Source: Methanosarcina acetivorans C2A (GTDB lineage: Archaea; Halobacteriota; Methanosarcinia; Methanosarcinales; Methanosarcinaceae). Taken from it: a DNA stretch of 64,000 bases. The position numbers and the translations under genes were made by a program. The notes beneath the pieces are model-generated. The model searched no databases. It was not told the DNA's origin and worked only from the letters and a program-made list of their open reading frames with translations. Shown here piece by piece: positions 44,075 through 54,079 of this stretch; positions within the stretch are counted from its first letter, which is position 1, and each line of letters begins with the position of its first letter. Location of the stretch: contig NC_003552.1 in the NCBI RefSeq assembly GCF_000007345.1, positions 5,022,001 through 5,086,000 on the forward strand, written 5' to 3'.

Positions 44075-44455
44075 ATGAATAAAAAAAAGAAATCACTGCT
44101 TGCAGTTGCTTTTATTGCTGGTGTGTTCCTTATAGGGTTATACGGAGTCGACTCTTCAGAAGGATACCTTGCAGTATCTGAGCTGCTCTCTGACCCTCAG
44201 GGCTATACCGGGAAGAATGTGAATGCCGTAGGAATCGTAGAAGCAGGAAGCCTTGAAAAGGCTCCTGGTGTGACATCATTTGAACTGGAAGACGAAAATG
44301 ATGAAAACCTTAAGATACATGTGAACTATGTAGGAGACCTCCCTTCTAATCTTGCCGAAGGAAAACAGGTAACCGTCAGCGGAACAATGATTTCCGAATC
44401 TACGTTTGAGGCAAATAAGATCATTACCGGATGCCCGTCAAAGTATACGGAGTAA
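44075..44455 (+). CDS. ccmE: Cytochrome c maturation heme chaperone CcmE, CxxxY type
   Basis: 126 residues: an N-terminal membrane anchor (SLLAVAFIAGVFLIGLYGV) and an OB-fold domain (VSELLSDPQGYTGKNVNAVG). Near the C-terminus GCPSKYTE contains the Cys-x3-Tyr heme-attachment motif of archaeal and some bacterial CcmE, in place of the classical His-x3-Tyr. CcmE carries heme covalently before its transfer to apocytochrome c; Methanosarcina make multiheme c-type cytochromes. Other ccm genes are not in this window. It is followed 5 bp later by a polyprenyl synthetase. Confidence 0.88.
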   Translation: MNKKKKSLLAVAFIAGVFLIGLYGVDSSEGYLAVSELLSDPQGYTGKNVNAVGIVEAGSLEKAPGVTSFELEDENDENLKIHVNYVGDLPSNLAEGKQVTVSGTMISESTFEANKIITGCPSKYTE

Positions 44456-44460
44456 TATTG

Positions 44461-45318
44461 ATGAATATTGAAGAGTGGGAAGAATACAGATATGTTGAAG
44501 CCGGGATCGAGGACTCAATTGCCCGGATAGAGGACTCCAGCTTAAAAAAAATGGTTGAACATGTCTGTCATTTCGGTGGAAAACGAATTAGGCCAATTAT
44601 CCTGCTTCTGGCCAGTGAGATCTGTTCAGGCTCGTATTCCCGGAGCCTTGATGCTGCCCTTGCTGTTGAAATGATGCATTCGGCTTCTTTAATTCATGAT
44701 GACCTGCTTGATCAGGGACTTATCCGAAGGAACCTGCCCTCTGCCCCCGAAAAATTCGGGCCTTCCAGAGCCCTGCTCTGTGGGGACTATCTCATTGCAA
44801 AATCAATTGCTTTTATATCTCCTTATGGGGAAAAAGTCATTAGGGACTTCGGAAAAGCCGGAATGGATATGGCGGAAGGAGAAGTTCTTGACCTGAGGCT
44901 TGATGACGATAAGTTCGGAGAAGACGATTATTTTAAATGCATATATAAAAAGACAGCTTCTCTATTCGCAATCAGTGCATCCATTGGAGCATATACCGGA
45001 GGAGCTGATGAGGCTCTTGCGGAGCGTTTTAGCTTCTTTGGAAATTCCCTGGGAACTGCATACCAGATTGTTGATGACATCCTTGAATTTTTAGAAGTTG
45101 TTGAGGGCAAGGAGTCCAAATTCACGTCTGAAACCTTGCCGCACATTTACATGAGGAAGATGTCAAAGGAAGAAGCCTTAGAAAAGTCCATAGGTTCTGT
45201 AAAGCAGCACGTTAGTGCCGCAAAAGAAACCCTGGGAACATTCAGAGCATGTTCGGCAAGGAATAAACTTTTCCAGATAACGGATTATATAACTGTAGAC
45301 ATGCTTGAGAATATCTGA
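44461..45318 (+). CDS. Polyprenyl (isoprenyl diphosphate) synthetase
   Basis: 285 residues from ATG 44461, 5 bp after the ccmE stop; an upstream in-frame GTG/ATG would overlap ccmE. The trans-prenyltransferase fold shows GGKRIRPIILL, the first Asp-rich motif DDLLD (80-84) and a second motif DDILE (205-209), where the last Asp is replaced by Glu. It should extend allylic diphosphates with IPP. Beside ccmE and a radical SAM enzyme it may serve synthesis of a membrane electron carrier such as methanophenazine or a respiratory lipid; that is inference. Confidence 0.82.
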   Translation: MNIEEWEEYRYVEAGIEDSIARIEDSSLKKMVEHVCHFGGKRIRPIILLLASEICSGSYSRSLDAALAVEMMHSASLIHDDLLDQGLIRRNLPSAPEKFGPSRALLCGDYLIAKSIAFISPYGEKVIRDFGKAGMDMAEGEVLDLRLDDDKFGEDDYFKCIYKKTASLFAISASIGAYTGGADEALAERFSFFGNSLGTAYQIVDDILEFLEVVEGKESKFTSETLPHIYMRKMSKEEALEKSIGSVKQHVSAAKETLGTFRACSARNKLFQITDYITVDMLENI

Positions 45319-45456
45319 TTTAGTCCCGCTCATCCTGAAAAATGAATTAACTCTGTCAAATTCCTGGATCTAAAATGCCACAAATGATACCATTTAGTTT
45401 CTTACTTAAACCCTTAAAGTTTTCAGCTTTTGACACTAACTTTATCAGGTGTATCC

Positions 45457-46638
45457 ATGCGAGTATATGATAGCCCGGTGATTAAGGTAAACGCCAGCAC
45501 GGAAAATGAAAAGATGGTGCTCGATGCAGAAGGCCCTCTTTCCCACCTTGCAAAACCCTTTCTGAAACGTATAAATAACATCTTTGCGGAAGAAAAACCA
45601 ATTTCAATAAGCGAAGAAGAGATTATATTTTCTACCTGGATTCCCCCTATCCCGGGCCCTGTTTTCAGCAGGGTTATAAGTGCTGAAATTGCCGCCATAA
45701 GGAAGAAGCGCGTTCCGGATCAATTTTCAATAGGGATTACCGCTCGCTGTCCAAACAGGTGTATTCATTGCGGGGCAGCCGACATAAAACCTGAAAAGGA
45801 ACTGACTCTGGATGAAATCTGTTCCGCTATTGACCAGAGCCTTGACCTTGGAGCCTATCTGGTTTCCTTTGATGGCGGGGAGACGATGCTCAGAAATGAC
45901 CTCGTTGAGATGGTTGCCAGGGTAAACAAGACAAGAGCAATTGCCACATGTTTTACTTCAGGCTTCAAGCTCTCCGAAGAAAGAGCGAAGGCCCTTAAGG
46001 TTGCAGGGCTGTATGCCACAAGGATTAGCCTTGATAGTCCTTTTGAAGCCGAGCATGACCGCATCAGAGGCCGAACCGGGGCATACAAAGATGCAATTGA
46101 CGGGATAAAGAATGCAAATGCTGCAGGAATCCTTACTGACATGTTTGTCGTTGTATCACCGCATAACATCGATGACCTTGAGGAGTTTTACTCCCTTGCA
46201 GCCGATTTGGAAATGAAGGAAATGTCAATTTATGAGATCATTGCGGTAGGGCGCTGGCTTGAGCACGAGGACGAGGTAATAAGCGAAAAGGACGTCTCGA
46301 GGCTTCAGAGTTTCCAGAAATCCACGAATAGCAAACCTGAAGGTCCGAGGGTTACGGCTTTTCCCTATTTTATGGGACCTGAACTTTTCGGATGCTTTGC
46401 TGGCAGGCGCTGGATGCATGTCGCTTCGGACGGAGAGGTAATGCCCTGTGCGTATACTCCACTATCTTTTGGCAATGTCTCCGAAGAGCCCCTGGAGACC
46501 ATCTGGAGGCGCATGGGGAAACATAATGCTTACAAAAAGGATGACGCAGCCTATTGCATGATGCGAAACCCGGAATTCCGGAAGGAGTACATACATACCA
46601 TTCCCAAAGGAGCAAAAATTCCTTACCGGCTTAAATAA
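45457..46638 (+). CDS. Radical SAM/SPASM-domain protein
   Basis: 393 residues from ATG 45457, which has CAGGTG five bases upstream; an earlier in-frame start at 45430 is less likely. The radical SAM cluster motif is ITARCPNRCIHCGA (Cys98, Cys102, Cys105). A C-terminal SPASM-like region (CFAGRRWMHVASDGEVMPCAY ... YCMMRNP) should bind extra Fe-S cluster(s), as in enzymes that modify peptides or heme/quinone precursors. The first 75 residues are a family-specific extension. It follows the prenyl synthetase by 138 bp on the same strand. Confidence 0.85.
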   Translation: MRVYDSPVIKVNASTENEKMVLDAEGPLSHLAKPFLKRINNIFAEEKPISISEEEIIFSTWIPPIPGPVFSRVISAEIAAIRKKRVPDQFSIGITARCPNRCIHCGAADIKPEKELTLDEICSAIDQSLDLGAYLVSFDGGETMLRNDLVEMVARVNKTRAIATCFTSGFKLSEERAKALKVAGLYATRISLDSPFEAEHDRIRGRTGAYKDAIDGIKNANAAGILTDMFVVVSPHNIDDLEEFYSLAADLEMKEMSIYEIIAVGRWLEHEDEVISEKDVSRLQSFQKSTNSKPEGPRVTAFPYFMGPELFGCFAGRRWMHVASDGEVMPCAYTPLSFGNVSEEPLETIWRRMGKHNAYKKDDAAYCMMRNPEFRKEYIHTIPKGAKIPYRLK

Positions 46639-47682
46639 TTCTATTTTAATACTCTCAAAAGGGGACCTTATTTCTGGTTTTTTTGCCTTTATCAGGTTCT
46701 TTCATCTTTTTTAACATTATAAGAGATTTATTATTTCGGTTTTTTGTATTTTTCAGTGTATTTAAGGAGTTTTCGTATATTCAGGATTCATTTTCCAGCT
46801 TTTTATCTTACCTGACAATCTTCAGTTTTATCTCTTTTTCCCTGCACATCCTTCTATAATATTTTTTTGAAGTTTAGAGTGTCAGGAGAGATTTTTATCC
46901 TTATTTTTCCAATTTCTGTTTAAAATAGTAAATGGAACCAGAAATATTATACTGGAATCTTATCTGGACATATTCACAAGTAAAAGAGGAGCTTGAACAG
47001 GAATTTCCATTCTATGATTTTTGTATATATATAACGAATTAAAATATATAACATTAAAAAACCCGTATCTCTCAAAAAATAACCTATTGTTGGGAGAAAA
47101 GACTTACATCATCGGAGAAGTACAGTATATATTTTAAAATATAGTTATATATCTCATACTTAATAAATTCATTTTTTTCATATTTAAAATCACTTTAAAT
47201 ATCTTAACTGTGAAAAAGGGGAATATGTGCGTTTTAAGGCTAAATACACACATTGGATATATTTTACAAAGTCTTAAATTCAGGATGTAAATTCACATTT
47301 ATTTTTGACTGAACTCAAAATCCCCTATTAAAACATTAATTCAAAAAAGTTCTTTCATGGCTTTGCCCTTCTTTATGCGGGCAGGACTCGGCATTTTTTA
47401 TCAATTAATTATATTCAACTGTTTCTATTTAATTATTTTTTACTGTTCTATTTAATCTTTTGGATTTTAACCATATATTTTGATATTTATATTTTTAAAA
47501 TTCTTAAAAATTTCCTGCACATTCAGTACATAATGATTGATCGTGATAATTATTAATGTCCTCTTCGATAAAACCGAAGCTGTTATATAGTTCTTTCGCA
47601 AAGGATTTGTTAACTACCTCCATTGGAGTAGGGATTTTTAATTATTAATTTATATATTAAATTTTGAGAGACGGAGATTCAC
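46639..47682. other. Long AT-rich leader/spacer upstream of the ATP synthase operon
   Basis: Over 1 kb without a supported gene; a 36-codon frame at 46932-47042 has no supporting feature. TATA-like runs occur at about 47042-47050, 47146-47153 and 47650-47660. CTACCTCCATTGGAGTAG (about 47614-47631) forms a hairpin followed by T-rich sequence. The operon promoter lies somewhere here, possibly with a long 5' leader. Confidence 0.45.
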
Positions 47683-48012
47683 ATGGCTAAAAATGAAATC
47701 TTATCCGAAATAAAAAAGGCGGAAGAGAGCGCTAAAGCAATGGTTGATGAAGCCATTGATTCCAAAAACAAGCGCATTTCCGATGCCCGGGCCGAAGCCA
47801 GGGAAATCCTGCGACAGGCCGAAATCGATGCACATAAAGCTGCACAAGACTCTTTTAAAGTAGGTGAAGAAAAGATCCTGGAGGAAAGAGATAAGATCGT
47901 CAACGATGGTGAAAAAAACGCATTAGCCATGTCCCAAAAAGCTCAAGCTAATATCGACAAATCCGTCAATTACCTTGTACAGGAGTTTGAGAGGGCGGTC
48001 CTTAATGAGTAG
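47683..48012 (+). CDS. ahaH: A-type ATP synthase subunit H (peripheral stalk)
   Basis: 109 residues, almost entirely coiled coil ([20 protein letters not shown], then [20 protein letters not shown]), as expected for the stalk subunit that pairs with subunit E to hold A3B3 against rotation. ATG 47683 follows GGAGATTCAC. First gene of the operon; the stop overlaps the ahaI start by 8 bp. Confidence 0.93.
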   Translation: MAKNEILSEIKKAEESAKAMVDEAIDSKNKRISDARAEAREILRQAEIDAHKAAQDSFKVGEEKILEERDKIVNDGEKNALAMSQKAQANIDKSVNYLVQEFERAVLNE

Positions 48013-49951
48013 ACCTAAAGAAATGACAAGGGCCGTAATTGTCGGGCATAAAAGCATATTGAAACAAACCATCGATTCACTGTATGATACGAATCTCTTT
48101 CATATCGAAGATTTTGTCGAAGACGAGTCTGGTTTTAAGATCAGCAAGCCATTGAAAAACGCAGAAGAAGTCTCGAAAAAGCTTGTGAAGATCCGTTCTA
48201 TCGCCAATTATTTGGGGATTGTACACAAAGAACCGGTAGTTCAGAAAACTGACTCTGTTCTGCGCGACCTTGATTCAAAGCTGGATGAACTGGACAGAGC
48301 AATTGCGACCAAAACCGATGCAATTGCCCAGCTTGAAAATGAGCTGAAAGACCTGGATTCCCAGAAAAGGGAGCTCATGCCTTATCTTGCCATCAATCTG
48401 GACTTTGATGACTACCGTGGTTACGAGAGCCTTAAGGTTTTCGCAGGCATGGTAAAAGGAAACCTGGATGGAAGTCAGATTTCAAGCATCACCAAAGCTT
48501 ACGAGCTATACTTTGACCCTCAATCAAAGGCTATTGTACTGTTCGTAGCCAAAAGCGATGCCGACAAAGTCTACGAATTACTTCAGGGCATTGGATTCAG
48601 AGAACTCAGAGTTCCGGAAAGAGGTGGTGTCCCAAGCGAGCTGTTAAGATTTATCGAACAGAAAGAAGCCGAAGTCACCAGGAAGATCGAGTCCTTAAGA
48701 AATGAAATCGAATCCTTGAAAACCAAGTATGCCGATTTCATCCTTGCCAGCGACGAGATCTTGAGCATCGAGAGTCAGAAGGCAGAACTGCCTCTGAGAA
48801 TAGCTACATCTGCAAACGCATTCATAATAGAAGGCTGGACCCCCACCGAGAATTATGATAAAGTTGTCAGTGCGGTCAACAGTGCCACCAACGGCAAGGC
48901 ATATGTCTCAAGCCTCGAGATAGAAGAGGAAGAAGAAGAGCATGTCCCTGTTGAGTACAACAACTCAAAAGTTGCAGCGCCGATGCAGCAGATTATGGAC
49001 CTGTACTCCAGGCCCAAGTATACTGAACTCGATCCATCCTCAGTGATCCTAATCACTTTCCCACTGATGTATGGGCTGATTCTCGGAGACATCGGATATG
49101 CACTGATACTGGGAGCAATTGCACTGGCTGTCAAAAAAGCAATAAAGTCAGATGCAGTTGGCGATCTCATGAATATTCTGATCTATTGTCAGATATCAAC
49201 ATTTATATTCGGAATTATTTATGGCGAGTTCTTGGGATTCTCTCTTGCGAGTTTACATACGGAACATGGATCGGTCCCAGGCCTGATTCCGGGCTGGGAA
49301 ACTATTGTTCTGTTTGAAGGGCTCGGAGGCGAGGAATTTACATTCCCGATTCACAGAACTCACATGGTAATGACTATGATTGCAGTAACTGTCCTGATAG
49401 GACTGCTTCAACTGAATCTCGGGTTCCTGCTAGGATTTGCAAACATCTCCAAGCACCACGGAGTAAAGCATGCAGTTCTTGAAAAAGGCAGTTGGCTTGT
49501 TATTGAACTCGGTGTACTTCTTGCAGCCATCGGCTACCTTGGCGGCACAGGACTGGCTTATGTCGGTGCTGTAGTTCTTGTTCTCGGAATTGTGATGCTC
49601 ACCATGGGTGAAGGTATCAAAGGTCCGATTGAATTGCCATCTCTTATGGGTAATGCGTTGTCGTATGCCCGTATTATTGCAGTCGGTCTGTCTTCGATTT
49701 ACATCGCTTCAACGGTCAATGATATTGCTTTTGAAATGATCTGGGCTGATCACTCCAAGATCGGTTTCGTAGCAATAGCTGCAATACTTGTGTTTATACT
49801 CGGACACGCACTTAACACTGTCTTGAGTATCATCGCTCCCGGACTGCATGCACTCAGGTTGCAGTATGTAGAATTCTTCGGAAAATTCTACGAAGGTGGG
49901 GGCAGAAAATACAACCCATTCGGATACATAAGAAAATACACGGAGGAATAA
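48005..49951 (+). CDS. ahaI: A-type ATP synthase subunit I (membrane subunit a)
   Basis: 648 residues from ATG 48005. The soluble N-terminal half (about 1-330) contains long coiled coils contacting the peripheral stalks; the C-terminal half has seven to eight membrane helices ([40 protein letters not shown]) and the essential Arg probably in [19 protein letters not shown]. It forms the ion half-channels with the c ring. The open frame upstream to 47975 overlaps ahaH and is not used. Confidence 0.95.
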   Translation: MSRPKEMTRAVIVGHKSILKQTIDSLYDTNLFHIEDFVEDESGFKISKPLKNAEEVSKKLVKIRSIANYLGIVHKEPVVQKTDSVLRDLDSKLDELDRAIATKTDAIAQLENELKDLDSQKRELMPYLAINLDFDDYRGYESLKVFAGMVKGNLDGSQISSITKAYELYFDPQSKAIVLFVAKSDADKVYELLQGIGFRELRVPERGGVPSELLRFIEQKEAEVTRKIESLRNEIESLKTKYADFILASDEILSIESQKAELPLRIATSANAFIIEGWTPTENYDKVVSAVNSATNGKAYVSSLEIEEEEEEHVPVEYNNSKVAAPMQQIMDLYSRPKYTELDPSSVILITFPLMYGLILGDIGYALILGAIALAVKKAIKSDAVGDLMNILIYCQISTFIFGIIYGEFLGFSLASLHTEHGSVPGLIPGWETIVLFEGLGGEEFTFPIHRTHMVMTMIAVTVLIGLLQLNLGFLLGFANISKHHGVKHAVLEKGSWLVIELGVLLAAIGYLGGTGLAYVGAVVLVLGIVMLTMGEGIKGPIELPSLMGNALSYARIIAVGLSSIYIASTVNDIAFEMIWADHSKIGFVAIAAILVFILGHALNTVLSIIAPGLHALRLQYVEFFGKFYEGGGRKYNPFGYIRKYTEE

Positions 49952-49955
49952 AAAC

Positions 49956-50204
49956 ATGGTAGGAGAAGAATTAATAAGTGGACCTTTCCTGGACGCAGAC
50001 GGAATGAAGGCACTCGGTGCAGCACTCGCAATCACAGTAACTGGGCTTGCATCTGCATGGGCTGAAAAAGAAATCGGTACCGCAGCAATCGGCGCTATGG
50101 CAGAAAACGAAGGGTTATTCGGTAAGGGTCTTATCCTTACTGTCATTCCTGAAACCATCGTTATCTTCGGTCTTGTCGTTGCATTGCTTATCAATTCTGC
50201 TTAA
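49956..50204 (+). CDS. ahaK: A-type ATP synthase subunit K (proteolipid c)
   Basis: 82 residues forming one helical hairpin: helix 1 (MKALGAALAITVTGLASAWA) and helix 2 (GLILTVIPETIVIFGLVVAL) with the ion-binding Glu66 in PET. It oligomerises into the rotor ring that carries H+ or Na+. Many copies are needed per complex, and the gene is followed by a run of strong hairpins before ahaE that could stabilise its message. ATG starts 4 bp after the ahaI stop with an ACGGAGGAA site. Confidence 0.96.
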   Translation: MVGEELISGPFLDADGMKALGAALAITVTGLASAWAEKEIGTAAIGAMAENEGLFGKGLILTVIPETIVIFGLVVALLINSA

Positions 50205-50374
50205 ATTTAAGAGCGTAACCCGCTCTTAAATTTCTTAGAGCATTACTCTTAGCTTCTCTGGGTGTTTTTTTCCCTTACCAGGCGGAGTTGGAGTGTTTAT
50301 ATGCTCTAAGTTCCCCTTAGGTATCGTTGCACTCTAAGCAGCTTAGAGTTTTGCTCTAAGCTTTAGAGCACTTT
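50203..50374 (+). promoter_or_regulatory. Hairpin array between ahaK and ahaE
   Basis: AAATTTAAGAGCG (50203-50215) and CGCTCTTAAATTT (50221-50233) form a perfect 13-bp stem with a 5-nt loop that starts within the ahaK stop codon. Further short stems follow, including CTCTAAG-CAG-CTTAGAG and GCTCTAA-GCT-TTAGAGC near 50340-50370, and TTAGAGC/GCTCTAA blocks recur throughout. It is the only long gap (200 bp) inside an otherwise compact operon. Confidence 0.85.
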
Positions 50375-50404
50375 TTTGCTCTAAATTTATTTGGAGGTGT
50401 AAGC

Positions 50405-50956
50405 ATGGGACTAGAGATCGTTATAAAAGACATCCAGGAGGGTGCGAGAGCTGAGGTTTCCCGTATAAATACCGAAGCCGATGCAAAGGCCTCCGAGATC
50501 ACAAATGAGGCTAAAGAAGTACAGAAGAAGATGCTCGGGGACAGCCTTGCTAAGGTGGAAGAGGACCTCCAAAAGCTGCACCAGCAGGTTATATCAAGTG
50601 CAAACCTGGAAGTAAAAAGAATTACGCTGAACAAGCGCAAGGAACTTCTAGATAATGTTTATAGCCAGACAGTTGAGTCCATCAAGTCAATGCCGGCGTC
50701 CAAAAATGAAAAGTTACTGAAGCACATTATCGACAAATATGAGGCTAGCGGTGATAAAATTTATTCTTCTAAGGCTTCAGAAGAGACCGTCAGGAAATTA
50801 TCTTCGTTAACTTATGCTGGTAATATTGACTGTATCGGCGGCGTTGTTCTGGAAAACGAAGACGGGACAGTCAGGTTAGATTACACATACGATTCAATCC
50901 TGAAAAACGTGTATGAGCGTTCATTGAAGCAGATATCTGATATATTATACGGGTGA
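50405..50956 (+). CDS. ahaE: A-type ATP synthase subunit E (peripheral stalk)
   Basis: 183 residues: an N-terminal long coiled coil (IQEGARAEVSRINTEADAKA) and a globular C-terminal domain (IDCIGGVVLENEDGTVRLDY, the subunit E signature). Pairs with subunit H to form the peripheral stalks. ATG follows TTTGGAGGTGTAAGC, a strong ribosome site. It ends 6 bp before ahaC. Confidence 0.95.
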   Translation: MGLEIVIKDIQEGARAEVSRINTEADAKASEITNEAKEVQKKMLGDSLAKVEEDLQKLHQQVISSANLEVKRITLNKRKELLDNVYSQTVESIKSMPASKNEKLLKHIIDKYEASGDKIYSSKASEETVRKLSSLTYAGNIDCIGGVVLENEDGTVRLDYTYDSILKNVYERSLKQISDILYG

Positions 50957-50962
50957 TGTTCG

Positions 50963-52045
50963 ATGCGGCTTTTGGAGAGACTCTGGGGGAAAAAACCCTC
51001 ACGAAAATCCGATAAGAAGAAAAAAGGCACTTCTAACTATGCTTATGCCGTAACCCGTGTCCGTGCGATGAAGAGTAAGCTGCTTCCAAAAGAAACGTAT
51101 CCGCGGCTTCTCAACATGGGGATCGATGAAATCACCCGCTTTATCCAAGAGTCTGAATACAAAAACGACGTTGACGAACTGGCAATGAAATACAGCGGTG
51201 GCGATCTGGCAGAACACGCATTAAATAGGAATCTTGCGCTCACCTATGACAAGTTGCTCAGGATCACCTCAGGAGAATTAAACTACCTGATCGCGGCATA
51301 TCTTTTAAGATATGACATCTGGAATGTAAAAACGCTTCTCCGCGGTAAACTGTACAATGCATCCGTTGAGGATATCCTGGAGTCTCTGATTTCTGCCGGG
51401 GAGTTTACCTATACCTTCCTGTCAGAACTTGCAGCCAAGGCCACATATCAGGAAATCATTGATGCCCTGAAAGAGACCGATTATTATCCCCTGCTGCAGG
51501 AGTTTGACGGAAATAACCTGGCATACATAGAAAACGAGCTTGACAAGATGTACTATTCAAGCCTGTTTGCCGCAATTGGAAAACCCAGGTCCAAGGACCG
51601 TAAGCTCTTTGCAAGGTTCATCAAACTCGAAGTCGATGTCAAGAACCTAGGTACCCTCTTCAGGCTGAAAAAAGCAGGAGTCGAGAAATCTGATGAGATC
51701 ATGCCTCTCATGATCGAAGGCGGTCTTGAGCTTAAGCCCGAGAAACTGGCAACGCTCCCTTACGAACAGTTTATCGATGAACTTCGGAAAACTCAGTACT
51801 GGGATGCAATTGCTACTGTAACGGGTCTGGAGACAGCTTCTTTGACTATCGTTGAAAGCAGGCTCATAAGGTACTATCTTGAATCTGCAACCACTTATTC
51901 GCATGTATCTCCGATCTCAATTGTACCTATTATGGAATATATTATCCATAAAAATAACGAGGTCAACAACCTCCGGATTATTTTCAGAGGTAAGGAGGCT
52001 GACCTCAGTGATACACTAATTAAAGACCAGTTGGTGGTTATCTAA
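50963..52045 (+). CDS. ahaC: A-type ATP synthase subunit C (central stalk socket)
   Basis: 360 residues, helical, of the V-type d/A-type C family ([48 protein letters not shown]). It couples the c ring to the central stalk D/F. The N-terminal basic segment ([17 protein letters not shown]) precedes the family sequence. The TAA stop shares its last A with the ahaF ATG. Confidence 0.95.
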   Translation: MRLLERLWGKKPSRKSDKKKKGTSNYAYAVTRVRAMKSKLLPKETYPRLLNMGIDEITRFIQESEYKNDVDELAMKYSGGDLAEHALNRNLALTYDKLLRITSGELNYLIAAYLLRYDIWNVKTLLRGKLYNASVEDILESLISAGEFTYTFLSELAAKATYQEIIDALKETDYYPLLQEFDGNNLAYIENELDKMYYSSLFAAIGKPRSKDRKLFARFIKLEVDVKNLGTLFRLKKAGVEKSDEIMPLMIEGGLELKPEKLATLPYEQFIDELRKTQYWDAIATVTGLETASLTIVESRLIRYYLESATTYSHVSPISIVPIMEYIIHKNNEVNNLRIIFRGKEADLSDTLIKDQLVVI

Positions 52046-52350
52046 TGGAGTTGGCAGTGATCGGAAAGAGCGAGTTTGTCACGGGGTTCAGGCTGGCGGG
52101 TATCAGAAAAGTTTATGAAATCGTTGATGTCCCATCCAGTGAGTCCGCGGTAAAATCGGTGCTTGAAGATAAGAGTATCGGGATTCTTGTAATGCATAAT
52201 GATGACATTAGTAATCTGCCGGAAATTTTAAGGAGAAACTTGAATGAGTCTGTCCAACCAACAGTAGTAGCCCTCGGAGGAACTGGGGAAGGCTCAATGA
52301 GTTTAAGAGATAAAATAAAACAAGCGGTAGGTGTTGATCTGTGGAAGTAA
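52045..52350 (+). CDS. ahaF: A-type ATP synthase subunit F (central stalk)
   Basis: 101 residues with the Rossmann-like subunit F fold: [20 protein letters not shown], then [20 protein letters not shown] and [13 protein letters not shown]. It forms the rotor shaft with subunit D and modulates activity. Overlaps ahaC by 1 bp and ahaA by 10 bp. Confidence 0.95.
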   Translation: MELAVIGKSEFVTGFRLAGIRKVYEIVDVPSSESAVKSVLEDKSIGILVMHNDDISNLPEILRRNLNESVQPTVVALGGTGEGSMSLRDKIKQAVGVDLWK

Positions 52351-54077
52351 AAGGTGAAATTTATCGTGTGGCTGGGCCTGTCGTCACCGCTATCGGCTTG
52401 GATGCAAAGATGTATGACCTTTGCAAAGTCGGTAACGAAGGGCTGATGGGTGAAGTCATCCAGATAGTAGGTGGCAAGACCATCATCCAGGTTTACGAGG
52501 AGACAGGAGGCGTCAAACCAGGAGAGCCCTGTGTAACTACAGGTATGTCTCTGGCAGTAGAGCTTGGCCCAGGTCTTCTTTCTAGTATTTATGATGGGGT
52601 TCAGAGGCCACTTCATGTCCTGCTTGAAAAGACGGGTGGGTTCATCCAGAGAGGTGTCACTGCAGATGGGCTTGACCACGAAAAACTATGGGAATTCAAA
52701 CCTGTTGCCAAAAAGGGAGATTTCGTAAAAGGCGGAGAAGTGCTTGGTGTTGTTCAGGAAACAGTAAACCTCGAACACAAGGTCATGATGCCCCCTGACA
52801 AGTCGGGCACAGTCGCCGATATAAAGAGCGGAAACTTCACTGTCTTGGAGACCGTCTGTACCTTAACTGATGGGACAGAACTGCAAATGATGCACAGATG
52901 GCCGGTAAGGAGACCAAGGCCGGTAAAGAGAAAACTTACTCCTGAAAAGCCTCTGGTCACAGGACAGAGAATCCTCGACGGACTTTTCCCTGTCGCAAAG
53001 GGAGGTACTGCTGCAATTCCGGGACCTTTCGGGTCGGGCAAAACCGTTACCCAGCAGCAGCTTTCGAAGTGGAGTGACACCGAGATTGTGGTATATGTAG
53101 GGTGTGGAGAACGCGGAAACGAGATGGCAGACGTTCTGTGGGATTTCCCGGAACTTGAAGACCCGCAGACCGGAAGGCCACTCATGGAGCGTACCATCCT
53201 TGTGGCAAACACTTCAAACATGCCTGTGGCTGCAAGAGAAGCATCTGTGTACACCGGAATGACACTTGCTGAATACTTCCGTGACATGGGGTATAACGTC
53301 TCCCTGATGGCAGACTCCACCTCCAGGTGGGCAGAAGCCATGAGAGAAATCTCCTCCCGTCTGGAAGAAATGCCTGGTGAAGAAGGTTACCCTGCATACC
53401 TGTCTGCAAGACTGGCAGAATTCTACGAGCGTGCCGGGGTTGCCGAGACTCTCTGTGGCGAGAAAGGCTCAATTACTGCTATCGGTGCAGTATCCCCACC
53501 AGGCGGTGACTTCTCCGAGCCTGTTACTCAGAACACTCTGCGTATCGTAAAGGTGTTCTGGGCTCTGGACGCAAAGTTGTCCCAGAGGCGTCACTTCCCG
53601 GCAATCAACTGGCTGAACAGCTACAGCCTGTACAAAGAAGATCTTAATGACTGGTTTACCGAGAATGTGGCCCCTGACTATGTTGCTATGAGGGAAAAGG
53701 CAATGGATATGCTGCAGACAGAATCCGAACTGCAGGAAATCGTGCAGCTTGTCGGTTCTGATGCTCTGCCTGAAGAACAGCAGCTCCTGCTTGAAATTAC
53801 CCGTATGATAAGGGAAATCTACCTGCAACAGAACGCATTCCACCCGATAGACACCTACAGCCCGTTCGCAAAACAGTACAAGATCATGCAGGCCATCATG
53901 AAATACGGAGACGCTGCAATGGACGCCCTTAAATCAGGTGTACCGGCTTCGGAAATCATCAAGATGGAATCAAAGGACGAGCTTCCCAAAGTCAAGTTCG
54001 AAGAGGACTTCGATGGTTCTTTGAGCGCTGTCCTTGCAAAAATGGACAAGGAGTTTGCAGCCCTGGGAGGTAGGTAA
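52341..54077 (+). CDS. ahaA: A-type ATP synthase catalytic subunit A
   Basis: 578 residues; catalytic nucleotide-binding subunit of the A3B3 head. P-loop [11 protein letters not shown] (228-238), the A-subunit-specific non-homologous insertion (about 110-195), Walker B region [19 protein letters not shown], and [20 protein letters not shown]. The start is GTG 52341, confirmed by the conserved [13 protein letters not shown] and overlapping the end of ahaF. It ends 2 bp before ahaB. Confidence 0.97.
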   Translation: MEVKGEIYRVAGPVVTAIGLDAKMYDLCKVGNEGLMGEVIQIVGGKTIIQVYEETGGVKPGEPCVTTGMSLAVELGPGLLSSIYDGVQRPLHVLLEKTGGFIQRGVTADGLDHEKLWEFKPVAKKGDFVKGGEVLGVVQETVNLEHKVMMPPDKSGTVADIKSGNFTVLETVCTLTDGTELQMMHRWPVRRPRPVKRKLTPEKPLVTGQRILDGLFPVAKGGTAAIPGPFGSGKTVTQQQLSKWSDTEIVVYVGCGERGNEMADVLWDFPELEDPQTGRPLMERTILVANTSNMPVAAREASVYTGMTLAEYFRDMGYNVSLMADSTSRWAEAMREISSRLEEMPGEEGYPAYLSARLAEFYERAGVAETLCGEKGSITAIGAVSPPGGDFSEPVTQNTLRIVKVFWALDAKLSQRRHFPAINWLNSYSLYKEDLNDWFTENVAPDYVAMREKAMDMLQTESELQEIVQLVGSDALPEEQQLLLEITRMIREIYLQQNAFHPIDTYSPFAKQYKIMQAIMKYGDAAMDALKSGVPASEIIKMESKDELPKVKFEEDFDGSLSAVLAKMDKEFAALGGR

Positions 54078-54079
54078 CA

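Noticed and set aside
46932-47042. 36-codon frame in the spacer before the ATP synthase operon
   Set aside because: No ribosome site, domain or neighbour support; within the range expected by chance.
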